DNA of 64,000 bases from Alcanivorax sp. S6407 (GTDB lineage: Bacteria; Pseudomonadota; Gammaproteobacteria; Pseudomonadales; Alcanivoracaceae), in contig NZ_JALKBH010000004.1 in assembly GCF_023016115.1 (NCBI RefSeq), positions 217,868 through 281,867 on the forward strand, written 5' to 3'. Position numbers and translations under genes: made by a program. Shown piece after piece: positions 33,873-42,408 of this stretch; positions within the stretch are counted from its first letter, which is position 1; the number at the start of each line of letters is the position of its first letter. Under the pieces are notes generated by a model. It was not told the DNA's origin. It did no database searches and worked only from the letters and a program-made list of their open reading frames with translations.

Positions 33873-35070
33873 ATTGACTAAAGTTAACCCGACAGAACCA
33901 GCTCTTCAGATACGAAGTTTCGGGAATCGCCGGATGCACCGGATGGTCCGGGCCCTGCCCCTCATAACCAATCACCTGGATATTGCGATCGATATGCCGG
34001 GCGCTGGAGTGGATCACATCCAGCAGCTTGTCCGCCGGCATATGCATGGAGCAGGATGCCGAGATCAGGTACCCCCCCGGCTTCACCAGACGCATGGCCA
34101 GTTCGTTGATGGCGTGGTAGCCAGCCAGACCATTCTTGAAGTCTTTCTTTCGCTTCACAAAAGCCGGCGGATCCAGCACCACCAGGTCGTATTTTTCACC
34201 ATCTGCGATCAACTGCTTCATGGCAGCGAAAGCATCCCCCTGCATGGAGCCCACCTTGTCCGCCACACCGTTCAGCTCCGCGTTGCGATGCACATACTCG
34301 ATGGCCGTTTCCGATGCATCCACGCAGGTCACGGCATCCGCACCTGCCAGTGCCGCCTGAATACCCCAGCCACCACAGTAAGAGAAAACATCCAGCACCC
34401 GCGCCCCTTTGGCCAGCGGCGCCATCTTCTGCCGGGCGCTGCGATGGTCATAAAACCAGCCTGTCTTCTGGCCTTCCGCCAGCGGCGCGCTGAAGCGGGC
34501 ACCGTTCTCCAGCAGCGAAACCTCATCCAGCAGCTCACCTTTCAGGGCTTTGGTATAACGCTCCATGCCCTCAATCTCACGGGCAGCGGCTTCGTTCTTG
34601 GCAATGATATGAGCGGGATCCAGCACCGCATCCAGCGCACTGACGATCACATCCAGATGGGCTTCCATGGCACCGGAACCGGTTTGCACAACCAGCACAT
34701 CATTAAAACGATCCACCACCAGCCCGGGCAGCCCATCCGCTTCACCGAAGATCAATCGGTAACAGGGTTCATCAAACAATGTCTCCCGCAGGGTCAGCGC
34801 CTGCTCGATACGCTTCTTGAAAAAGCTGCGCGACAGCTCCTGCTTCACGTCACGGCTGTAAAGCCGCGCGGCAATCAGGGAATGCGGACTCAGCAGGGCC
34901 CGGCCCAGCGCCTTGCCGCGGCTGTCCTCGACAATACAGGCAGCCCCCACCGGCAGATCCTTGAGCGGGGTCTGGCGGGTATCGATCTCGTTGGCATAGA
35001 CCCACAGATGCCCAGCTTTAAGGCGGCGCTCTTCATTCTTGCGAAGACGGATAACAGTCGGTTCGGTCAT
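33871..35070 (-). CDS. rlmI: 23S rRNA m5C1962 methyltransferase
   Basis: A 399-residue RlmI (E. coli 396). An N-terminal PUA domain (residues ~1-85: RLKAGHLWVYANEIDTRQ...PVGAACIVEDSRGKALGRALLS) is followed by the linker domain and a Rossmann methyltransferase. The SAM site is VLDVFSYCGGWGIQAALAGAD, with acidic CVDAS. Motif IV is DPPAF, and motif VI holds the catalytic cysteine in SASCSMHM. The ATG at 35070 has no clear ribosome site but aligns with the PUA start; longer frames run through repeat DNA. Confidence 0.92.
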   Translation of the reverse strand: MTEPTVIRLRKNEERRLKAGHLWVYANEIDTRQTPLKDLPVGAACIVEDSRGKALGRALLSPHSLIAARLYSRDVKQELSRSFFKKRIEQALTLRETLFDEPCYRLIFGEADGLPGLVVDRFNDVLVVQTGSGAMEAHLDVIVSALDAVLDPAHIIAKNEAAAREIEGMERYTKALKGELLDEVSLLENGARFSAPLAEGQKTGWFYDHRSARQKMAPLAKGARVLDVFSYCGGWGIQAALAGADAVTCVDASETAIEYVHRNAELNGVADKVGSMQGDAFAAMKQLIADGEKYDLVVLDPPAFVKRKKDFKNGLAGYHAINELAMRLVKPGGYLISASCSMHMPADKLLDVIHSSARHIDRNIQVIGYEGQGPDHPVHPAIPETSYLKSWFCRVNFSQ

Positions 35071-35144
35071 GGTAAATACACTGGCAGGCCGGAAAGGGCG
35101 CATGATAACACAGGCACTCTCATCCCGAGGGGAGACGTACCTTT

Positions 35145-35216
35145 TGTGGGAGTTTGCTTGCAAACGAAGGTTATCCCACTCTCGAGCCACCCTTCGCTTG
35201 CAAGCAAGCTCCCACA
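35145..35216. repeat. REP-like inverted pair upstream of rlmI
   Basis: TGTGGGAGTTTGCTTGCAAA and onward (35145-35171) faces TTCGCTTGCAAGCAAGCTCC and onward (35190-35216) across an 18-base spacer. The pair is about 26 bp long with few mismatches. It is the same palindrome family as elsewhere but with TGTGGG and no GATCCGAGC tail. Confidence 0.7.
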
Positions 35217-35237
35217 GCAGCCGCGGAGCGACAACAA

Positions 35238-35266
35238 AAAAACCCGGCCAGATGGCCGGGTTTTTC
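35238..35266 (-). terminator. Terminator after amtB
   Basis: AAAACCCGGCCA/TGGCCGGGTTTTT hairpin with A- and T-tracts on both sides, about 40 bases past the amtB stop. A heptad-period tail (GTGTTGCATGACGCGTGTTG, 35266-35299) lies between it and the stop. Confidence 0.85.
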
Positions 35267-35303
35267 GTGTTGCATGACGCGTGTTGCGTGATGCGTATCC
35301 TGC

Positions 35304-36563
35304 TTAGCTCTTGACGAACTCGGGGTAGGCTTCCATACCGCAGTCTGCGATATCCATACCCTCGTACTCTTCCTCTTCGCTTACGCGGATACCCATTACC
35401 ACTTTCAGGATGCCCCACACTACCAGGCTGGCAACGAACACCCAGGTGAAGATGGTAGCAGCACCGATCAGCTGGCCAGAGAAGCTGGAGTCACCGTTGG
35501 TTACCGGTACCAGCAGCAGACCCAGCAGACCTACAACACCGTGTACGGAGATGGCACCAACCGGATCGTCGATCTTCAGCTTGTCCAGGGTCAGGATGCT
35601 GAACACTACCAGTACACCACCCAGAGCACCGAACAGGGTAGCCTGCAGGGCAGTCGGAGTAGACGGCTCGGCAGTGATGGCCACCAGGCCAGCCAGCGCG
35701 CCGTTCAGCAGCATGGTCAGGTCAGCCTTGCCGAACAGGATGCGGCCTACGATCAGGGCGGCAACCGCACCACCAGCAGCAGCGGTGTTGGTGTTCAGGA
35801 ATACCATGGCCACAGAGTGTGCGTTGGCAGCATCACCCAGTTTCAGTACGGAACCACCGTTGAAGCCGAACCAGCCCATCCACAGGATGAAGGTACCCAG
35901 AGCGGCCAGCGGCAGGTTGGAACCCGGGATAGCGTGAACTTCGCCATTCGGACCGTACTTGCCTTTACGAGCGCCCAGCAGCAGTACACCAGCCAGGGCA
36001 GCAGCAGCACCAGCCATGTGAACGATGCCGGAACCCGCGAAGTCAGAGAAGCCCAGGTCGCCCAGGTTGTACATGCCGAAGACTTCAGCACCACCCCAGG
36101 TCCAGGAACCTTCCAGCGGGTAGATCACGCCAGTCATTACCACGGCGAAGATCAGGAAAGCCCACAGCTTCATACGCTCTGCAACCGCACCAGATACGAT
36201 GGACATGGCAGTAGCCACGAACACAACCTGGAAGAAGAAGTCAGAAGCACCAGAGTAAACGGAATCACCGTCGAAGCCGTTTTCAGCAGAAGCGCTCAGT
36301 ACACCGGCCAGATCGAAATCACCGATCCCGCTCAGGAAGATACCGCCGCCGTACATGATGGCGTAACCGCACACCAGGTACATGATGCAGCTGATGGCGA
36401 ACAGCGCCACGTTCTTGGTGAGAATTTCAGTAGTGTTCTTGGCGCGGACAAGGCCCGCTTCCAGCATGGCAAAGCCAGCTGCCATCCACATTACCAATGC
36501 GCCACACACCAGAAAGTAAAAGGTGTCGATGGCGTACTGCAGTTCAAAGATTTGGTTTTCCAC
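35304..36563 (-). CDS. amtB: Ammonium transporter AmtB
   Basis: A 419-residue Amt/Rh channel with eleven to twelve helices. The twin pore histidines are visible: H182 in SGIVHMAGA and H341 in ISVHGVVGLLG. The opening FYFLVCGALVMWMAAGFAMLEAGLVRAKN is the family signature, and the conserved pore tryptophan lies in EGSWTWGGAEV. It starts with GTG (36563) after GGAGGG, 73 bases downstream of glnK. GlnK blocks the channel when nitrogen is plentiful. The genes are joined under one sigma54 promoter. Confidence 0.95.
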   Translation of the reverse strand: MENQIFELQYAIDTFYFLVCGALVMWMAAGFAMLEAGLVRAKNTTEILTKNVALFAISCIMYLVCGYAIMYGGGIFLSGIGDFDLAGVLSASAENGFDGDSVYSGASDFFFQVVFVATAMSIVSGAVAERMKLWAFLIFAVVMTGVIYPLEGSWTWGGAEVFGMYNLGDLGFSDFAGSGIVHMAGAAAALAGVLLLGARKGKYGPNGEVHAIPGSNLPLAALGTFILWMGWFGFNGGSVLKLGDAANAHSVAMVFLNTNTAAAGGAVAALIVGRILFGKADLTMLLNGALAGLVAITAEPSTPTALQATLFGALGGVLVVFSILTLDKLKIDDPVGAISVHGVVGLLGLLLVPVTNGDSSFSGQLIGAATIFTWVFVASLVVWGILKVVMGIRVSEEEEYEGMDIADCGMEAYPEFVKS

Positions 36564-36636
36564 AATGCAACCCTCCGAAAATGGAAGCGTGTTTTCTCAA
36601 GCCCTGGCATGGGTCGATTTCAAAACACGGTAAAAC

Positions 36637-37281
<645 letters not shown>

Positions 37282-37323
37282 TTACGCACCTCCTGACTAC
37301 CCTTTTATCACAGCGGAGTTCCC

Positions 37324-37569
37324 ATGCCAGACCAGCCCCTTATTGATCGCCTCATGGCTGACATCAGCCGTCGCCTGCCCAACGGCCTGGGCGGCCTGCG
37401 CAATGAAGTGGAACGCAACGTCCGCAGCGTGCTGGCCGAAACCGTCAGCCGCATGGATCTGATCACCCGGGAAGAATTCGACATCCAGCAACAGGTCCTG
37501 CTGCGCACCCGCGAAAAGCTGGAAGCACTGGAGAAGCAGGTGGCCGAGCTGGAGAAGAGCGAGGGCTGA
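37324..37569 (+). CDS. ubiK: UbiK ubiquinone biosynthesis accessory factor (BMFP)
   Basis: An 81-residue YqiC/UbiK protein. An amphipathic N-terminus (LIDRLMADISRRLPNGLGGLRNEVERNVRSVL) is followed by a coiled coil (TREEFDIQQQVLLRTREKLEALEKQVAELEKSE). It trimerises, binds membrane lipid and helps UbiJ in aerobic coenzyme Q synthesis. Length and the final EFDIQQQVLxRTREKLxxLExxVxxLE motif match the family. It is divergent from the glnK control region. Confidence 0.9.
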   Translation: MPDQPLIDRLMADISRRLPNGLGGLRNEVERNVRSVLAETVSRMDLITREEFDIQQQVLLRTREKLEALEKQVAELEKSEG

Positions 37570-37947
37570 AACAACAGTCTACCCCTACCTGTAGGAGTCC
37601 CCGTCCAGGGGACGAACCGGGCGCAGCGAGGCGACCGGAGGGAGGTTGTTCTTTAAAAGCATGTCGAGCCCGGAAATGCCTGACCACCCTTAGGTCGATT
37701 CCGTACTACGCACGTTCGCACCTCGAGAGGCACTCCTACGGTTGGCACAAAAGGCGTTTCTGGAATCCTTACCTCGCCAGGGCTCGGATCGCGAGCAGGC
37801 TCGCTCCTACAGCGGCTTCGTAGAAGCTCCGGGGTTGGCTCGTAGCTAACAAAGCCAATTTCCTACACCCACCCCCGCCAACCTCGCACACCGCCCCTCC
37901 TCGTTCCCGCTTACACTGCCCACAATGAAAAGCGCACGCGAGGAACC
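37570..37947. repeat. Intergenic gap holding REP fragments
   Basis: This 378-bp gap contains TGTAGGAGTCCCCGTCCAGG near 37590 (a REP-like stem with CCCC in place of GCTTGC) and CACTCCTACGG near 37730. A reverse half-composite lies at 37757-37812 (TTTCTGGAATCCTTACCTCG through GGCTCGCTCCTACA). A short heptad-like stretch (GTTGGCTCGTAGCTAAC) lies at 37833. No gene or terminator was seen. Confidence 0.5.
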
Positions 37948-39438
37948 GTGACACACGCATTGCTTTACAGCCGCGCACCGCTGGGTATTGAAGCCCGGGA
38001 AGTGCGGGTGGAGACCCATCTGGCGCCGGGACTGCCCGCCTTTACCATTGTCGGCATGGGCGACACCGCGGTGCGCGAAAGCCGTGACCGGGTGCGCTCG
38101 GCGCTGGTCAACAGCGGCTTCGAGTTCCCCCAGCGGCGCATCACCGTCAGCCTGGCCCCGGCAGACCTGCCCAAGGATGGCGGCCGCTTCGACCTGGCCA
38201 TTGCCCTCGGCATCCTGATCGCCAGCAACCAGCTCGGCAAGGTGAGCACCGATCACCTGGAGTTTTCCGGCGAACTGTCCCTGAACGGGTTGCTCAATCC
38301 GGTTTCCGGCATCCTGCCCTGCGCCCTCGCCTGCCAGGACAGCCAGCGCAGCCTGGTAGTCGCCAAAGACAATGCCGATGAAGCCAGCCTCACTGGCGTC
38401 GACACCCTGGCCGCCAGCCAACTGTGTGAAGTGGCCGCCCACCTGACCGGGCAAGGTCCGTTACCCGCGCACCGCAGCGATCCGCCGCGTAACCTGCCAT
38501 TCCAGGGCGGCTGTCTGTCTGAAATCCGCGGCCAGGCCACCGCCAAACGGATTCTGGAAATCGCCGCCGCCGGCGGCCACTCTCTGTTATTGTGCGGCCC
38601 GCCCGGTGCCGGCAAGAGCATGCTGGCATCGCGTCTACCCGGTCTGCTTCCTTCCCTGCGAACCCGCCAGGCACTGGAAGTGGCCGCCATTCATTCCCTG
38701 AAACAGCCCCGCGACAGCCAGGTGTTTTACCAACGGCCTTACCGGGCACCGCACCACACCAGTTCCGCCACTGCCTTGGTCGGTGGTGGCAGCTACCCCA
38801 AGCCCGGCGAAATTTCGCTGGCGCATCATGGTGTGTTGTTTCTGGACGAGCTGCCGGAGTTTGACCGCCGCGTGCTGGAGGTATTGCGCGAACCGCTGGA
38901 AACCGGCGAAGTCAGCATCGCCCGCGCCGCCCAGCAGCTCACCTTCCCCGCCCGCTTCCAGCTGGTGGCCGCCATGAACCCCTGCCCCTGCGGTTTTCTC
39001 GGTGATCCGGAAAAAAGCTGCGGCTACCGCTGCGAAAAAGCCAAACGTTACCAGTCCAAGCTCTCCGGCCCGCTACTGGATCGCATCGACCTGCATCTGG
39101 ATGTGCCCGCGGTGGATGCCCATGAACTGTTGGGCGACAAGGAAGGGGAAAGCAGTGAGATAGTATGCCTGCGCGTAAAGGAAGCCTGGCAGCAACAATG
39201 GCAGCGCCAGCAACGACTCAACCGGGATCTCTCCCCCGATGATCTGGAGCCCCTGCTGCGCCCCCACCGCGACTGGCTGGCCGGCGTCATGAATCGCCTT
39301 GGCCTCTCCGCCCGCGCCCTGCACCGCAGCATCCGCGTGGCCAGAACCATCGCCGACCTGGCGCAGAGCGAAGAGGTGGAGCGGGATCATTTACGGGAAG
39401 CACTCAGCTATCGGCAGAATATAGAGAAGGGGGGATGA
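37948..39438 (+). CDS. comM: YifB/ComM-type AAA+ ATPase (Mg-chelatase-like)
   Basis: A 496-residue AAA+ protein. A Lon-like N-domain (ALLYSRAPLGIEAREVRVETHLAPGLPAFTIVGMGDTAVRES) is followed by the Walker A site G217-PPGAGKS224 and Walker B (VLFLDELPEF). The fingers FRAPHHTSS-type (YRAPHHTSSATALVGGG) and NPCPCGFLGDP mark the family. ComM is a bidirectional helicase that extends branch migration when foreign DNA is integrated in natural transformation. The GTG start has GAGGAACC. Competence in this organism is not shown by this gene alone. Confidence 0.92.
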   Translation: MTHALLYSRAPLGIEAREVRVETHLAPGLPAFTIVGMGDTAVRESRDRVRSALVNSGFEFPQRRITVSLAPADLPKDGGRFDLAIALGILIASNQLGKVSTDHLEFSGELSLNGLLNPVSGILPCALACQDSQRSLVVAKDNADEASLTGVDTLAASQLCEVAAHLTGQGPLPAHRSDPPRNLPFQGGCLSEIRGQATAKRILEIAAAGGHSLLLCGPPGAGKSMLASRLPGLLPSLRTRQALEVAAIHSLKQPRDSQVFYQRPYRAPHHTSSATALVGGGSYPKPGEISLAHHGVLFLDELPEFDRRVLEVLREPLETGEVSIARAAQQLTFPARFQLVAAMNPCPCGFLGDPEKSCGYRCEKAKRYQSKLSGPLLDRIDLHLDVPAVDAHELLGDKEGESSEIVCLRVKEAWQQQWQRQQRLNRDLSPDDLEPLLRPHRDWLAGVMNRLGLSARALHRSIRVARTIADLAQSEEVERDHLREALSYRQNIEKGG

Positions 39439-39462
39439 CGGCTGACGCCACGGATGAAACTG

Positions 39463-39735
39463 CTGTGGGAACGTAGCGCAGCGGAGTAACGCACGCAGTG
39501 CGGCCCCGAAGGGGTGAGCGGAGCGAATAACTTGCCTGCAAGCGATGGGGAATTTATCGAAGGCAAATCGCTTGCAGGCAAGCTCCCACAGCGACTATGA
39601 ACCTATGTTTGCAGGCGATCCGACCCAGGCGAGGTATGGATTCCAGAAACCCTTCTCGAAGATCAAAACCCAATCCGCTTTCCATGCTTCGGCTTTACCC
39701 TTTCGAAACTCTCCTCTAGACACTAATCTCTTTCA
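39463..39735. repeat. Expanded REP plus degraded composite element
   Basis: The 55-bp expanded block (GGGAACGTAGCGCAGCGGAG...GCGAATAAC, 39467-39530) is followed by TTGCCTGCAAGCGATGGG and its inverse at 39568-39592 (AAATCGCTTGCAGGCAAGCTCCCACA). Then come GCAGGCGATCCGACCCAGGC, GAGGTATGGATTCCAGAAAC and TTCTCGAAGATCAAAACCC, in the order found in the left macrodomain-flanking copy at 52706. A weak heptad run (TTTCGAAACTCTCCTCTAGA) ends it. Confidence 0.65.
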
Positions 39736-39740
39736 TAAAA

Positions 39741-39770
39741 AAAGCCCCGCCAGGGCGGGGCTTTTTTGTC
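39741..39770. terminator. Bidirectional terminator between comM and lipoprotein genes
   Basis: AAAAAAAGCCCCGCCAGGGCGGGGCTTTTTT forms a perfect GC stem with A- and T-tracts. It serves both the plus-strand comM gene and the minus-strand gene ending at 39785. Confidence 0.9.
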
Positions 39771-39784
39771 ATGCTAGCGTCAAA

Positions 39785-41203
39785 TTATTGAAGGGAAAGC
39801 GGCGCCGCAATGGTTGCAGGTAATCCAATCGTGGTCGCGCTCAGCACACTGGCAGGCCACATCCAGACCGTACCTGAATCGGTTGTGCAAACCCCACCCA
39901 GCATGTAGCTCTCATACGGCAGATCCTGAGACTCAACTGCGGCATCCGCGCCAGGGTTATTCGGCACCAAAAAACCGCTTTCATTGGCGGACCAGAATGC
40001 CGCGGAGGGGTGAATCGTTTTCTGCTTGTCATCAATATAGATATGGGCGGTGCCGGTACAACCGGTCGCAGAATACGTCGTATCTTCCGGATTAAATGAA
40101 CCATCCCAATTGATGGTGACCAGATAGTTATTCGGGGTGCGGATGGAAACAGTTTCCAGATTGGCATTCAATACGCTACCAAGCACCACGCTATTGGCAT
40201 CGACCAATTGGCTGCCACCGCCAGAACTGCCATTACACACATGCTGTGTGTAATCCACTTCACCAGTTTCAAGAACGCTGTTATTGGCAACACCACCGCC
40301 ATCACCATTGTCTAGGCCGGAGGTGATAGTCACGCCGCCATCAGGGCAATTGGCCGCAGACGCCATGGCCTGCTTGATCAACGTGGTTTGGCCATCGGCA
40401 CCATCGCTTCCGTTGGTACCATTAGTACCATCCGTTCCATCTGTGCCGTCGCTACCGTCAGCACCTGGCGCACCATCCAGGCCATCGGTACCGTCCTGGC
40501 CGTCCGCCCCGTTACAAAGATAGGCAGTGGAATCAATTTCACCGGTCTGAAGGGTACCGTCACGGGGAATACCAAGGTTATCCCCATTGTCCAAACCGAT
40601 ATCCAGACGCTGCCCGCCATTCGGGCAATTGGCTGCTGGTGCGGGAGTCAGACTGGTCAGCACTGTAAAGCCATCCACACCATGGCAGACATAATTGGTG
40701 GCATCGATTTCACCAGCTCCGAGGATCCCATCCGCCGGAGTTTCACCACCATCGCCATTATCCAGACCGGTATCCAGACGGTAACCGCCGGCAGCACAAT
40801 TCGGCCCTGCCGGTTCCGCGGTCAGGTTGATCAGGGAGTTCGCGCCATCGGCACCGTCCTGACCATCAGTACCATCAACCCCATCGGTACCATCCTGGCC
40901 ATCCACACCGTCTGTGCCATCCGCACCGTCAGCGCCGTCCGCGCCATCCACTCCATCTTCACCGTTACACACCACCTTGGTCTGGGTCACTTCGGCATCA
41001 GATAGCGTACCGTTACCGTCAAGGTCCACCCCGAGTCCTACCTCGATACCACCGTTGGCACATTCCGCGCCGGGTGCCAGATCCACCACCCGGGTGGTCA
41101 CGCCATTCAGACCATCATCACCGTCACTGCCGCCACAACCGGCAACAGCGAGACCGAAGATGGCTGCCAACGAAGCCATCCCTGCTTTTGTTACGTGAGA
41201 CAT
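39785..41203 (-). CDS. Collagen-like, calcium-loop-rich surface lipoprotein
   Basis: A 472-residue lipoprotein: signal to lipobox AVAGC (C23), then alternating modules. One is a ~50-residue unit of the type CPNGGQRLDIGLDNGD...DGTLQTGEID...YLCNG (four copies at about 45-85, 130-170, 190-235 and 290-330). From memory this is DUF7151-like. Its acidic loops (DLDGNGTLSDAE) resemble EF-hand calcium loops. The other is Gly-x-Asp collagen triplets (residues ~85-115 and ~235-275). The last 130 residues form a beta-rich cap. It is probably exposed on the outer membrane and calcium-bound. Its own regulated partner is unknown. Confidence 0.8.
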   Translation of the reverse strand: MSHVTKAGMASLAAIFGLAVAGCGGSDGDDGLNGVTTRVVDLAPGAECANGGIEVGLGVDLDGNGTLSDAEVTQTKVVCNGEDGVDGADGADGADGTDGVDGQDGTDGVDGTDGQDGADGANSLINLTAEPAGPNCAAGGYRLDTGLDNGDGGETPADGILGAGEIDATNYVCHGVDGFTVLTSLTPAPAANCPNGGQRLDIGLDNGDNLGIPRDGTLQTGEIDSTAYLCNGADGQDGTDGLDGAPGADGSDGTDGTDGTNGTNGSDGADGQTTLIKQAMASAANCPDGGVTITSGLDNGDGGGVANNSVLETGEVDYTQHVCNGSSGGGSQLVDANSVVLGSVLNANLETVSIRTPNNYLVTINWDGSFNPEDTTYSATGCTGTAHIYIDDKQKTIHPSAAFWSANESGFLVPNNPGADAAVESQDLPYESYMLGGVCTTDSGTVWMWPASVLSATTIGLPATIAAPLSLQ

Positions 41204-41730
41204 ATCCCCGTCCTTTATTGTCTTTGATGTTTAATCGGACAAGGGGCATCCATAAGGACAGAAACACCACCGTGACAATTTGAGTCTACAGCGACGTGAA
41301 AATACGGCCTGTTCCACCCCACATGGAAAGCCGCCCCCGATCCAGGAAAGTTGCAGCGCAGTGGCATACAGACGTTCCTTCCCAACCCGAAATCTGGCCA
41401 TGCAACAGCCAGCCGCCGGTACACTCGTTACCGGACAGATCCGAGCCTAGGTCAGATCGGGGAAAATCACCATCATTCGATAAGGAAAAATCGTCTAACA
41501 GGCATCACCGGTTGGCCATTCAATGCCCGGAAGGGCGAGGACGCGCAGGACTGCCCGACGATCCGGCGCATGGCACTACTTGAACGGCGCGCCTGACACC
41601 AAGAATTGCAGAAGCGAGTGACGAGTACCGAGTTGCGAAAATCAGAAGACAACAACCAGGCACGAGGTTAGGGGTTATGCCTTTCGAAACTCGCTTCTCG
41701 TGACTCGAAACTCAATCCTCGCCCCTATCA
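41204..41730. repeat. Gap with facing heptad arrays
   Basis: The first ~200 bp form the leader of the lipoprotein gene on the minus strand; I see no clear promoter boxes. Facing heptads lie at 41612-41640 (GCGAGTG ACGAGTA CCGAGTT GCGAAAA) and 41690-41721 (TTTCGAA ACTCGCT TCTCGTG ACTCGAA ACTCAAT), with a 50-bp spacer. No REP end adjoins. Coding frames here are weak and not supported. Confidence 0.6.
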
Positions 41731-42399
41731 TCAATCCTTAAAAGACGCATTTACCTGCAGCACGACCCGCCGATCCTGCTGGTGGCATTGCTTGAGCTCG
41801 CTGCCCCGCAGGGAATCACAACGCCCACCGCTCACGGTGCGGTCAGGTCCATGCCCCACCACCGTCAAGTCGGCAATGTCCTGCCCCTGCTGCAGCCACC
41901 ATTGCGCCACCGCTTCCGCGCGCTGCTGTGCCAGGGCACGGTTATAACTGGTATCCCCCAGCGGATCGCTGTAACCATTCACCTCCACCGTGGCTGAGTC
42001 CAGTTCTGCCACCTGCTGATACCAGCTTTTCAGGTCGGCCTGTCGCACCTCACTGATAGTTGCAGAATCGAAGGCAAACTCGATGGTCAGCGGCGCGGGC
42101 AACGCCACCGGTTCCCCGGCGGCTTCCCCAGCACTTTCTTGCGCGAGCTGCGGCGCTTCCACGGGCTCCGGTTCCGGCACCCCGGTGATCGCCACATCGC
42201 ACTCCGGCACCGCCATGGCCGGGCTCCAATCGGGGGTGCGCCAACAACGGCCATCGGCGGTCTTCAGCAAGTTGCCATCACCATCGGTGCGATAGCCCGG
42301 CCAGTCTGCGTTGTCGTTAGTCGTGCTCTGCGTGGCGCAGCCTGCCAGGGTAAGCAGAGAGGCAACCGCCATGCTTTTGATCATCGTCATGGTTGTCAT
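41731..42399 (-). CDS. OmpA-family lipoprotein, co-operonic with the autotransporter
   Basis: A 222-residue lipoprotein (lipobox TLAGC, C21). A Tyr/Trp-rich N-terminal part (DWPGYRTDGDGNLLKTADGRCWRTPDW) is followed by a proline linker and an OmpA/MotB peptidoglycan-binding domain (EFAFDSATISE, about 110-215). Its NGYSDPLGDTSYNRALAQQRAEAVAQWW is the classic motif. It should tether the outer membrane to peptidoglycan. It lies ten bases after the autotransporter stop, and its AAGGA site overlaps that stop. The two are almost surely co-expressed. Confidence 0.85.
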   Translation of the reverse strand: MTTMTMIKSMAVASLLTLAGCATQSTTNDNADWPGYRTDGDGNLLKTADGRCWRTPDWSPAMAVPECDVAITGVPEPEPVEAPQLAQESAGEAAGEPVALPAPLTIEFAFDSATISEVRQADLKSWYQQVAELDSATVEVNGYSDPLGDTSYNRALAQQRAEAVAQWWLQQGQDIADLTVVGHGPDRTVSGGRCDSLRGSELKQCHQQDRRVVLQVNASFKD

Positions 42400-42408
42400 C
42401 GTCGGTCC

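Noticed and set aside
41296..41583. Small plus-strand frames between the two lipoprotein genes
   Set aside because: No ribosome site or hydrophobic or domain pattern; the area is leader and repeat DNA.
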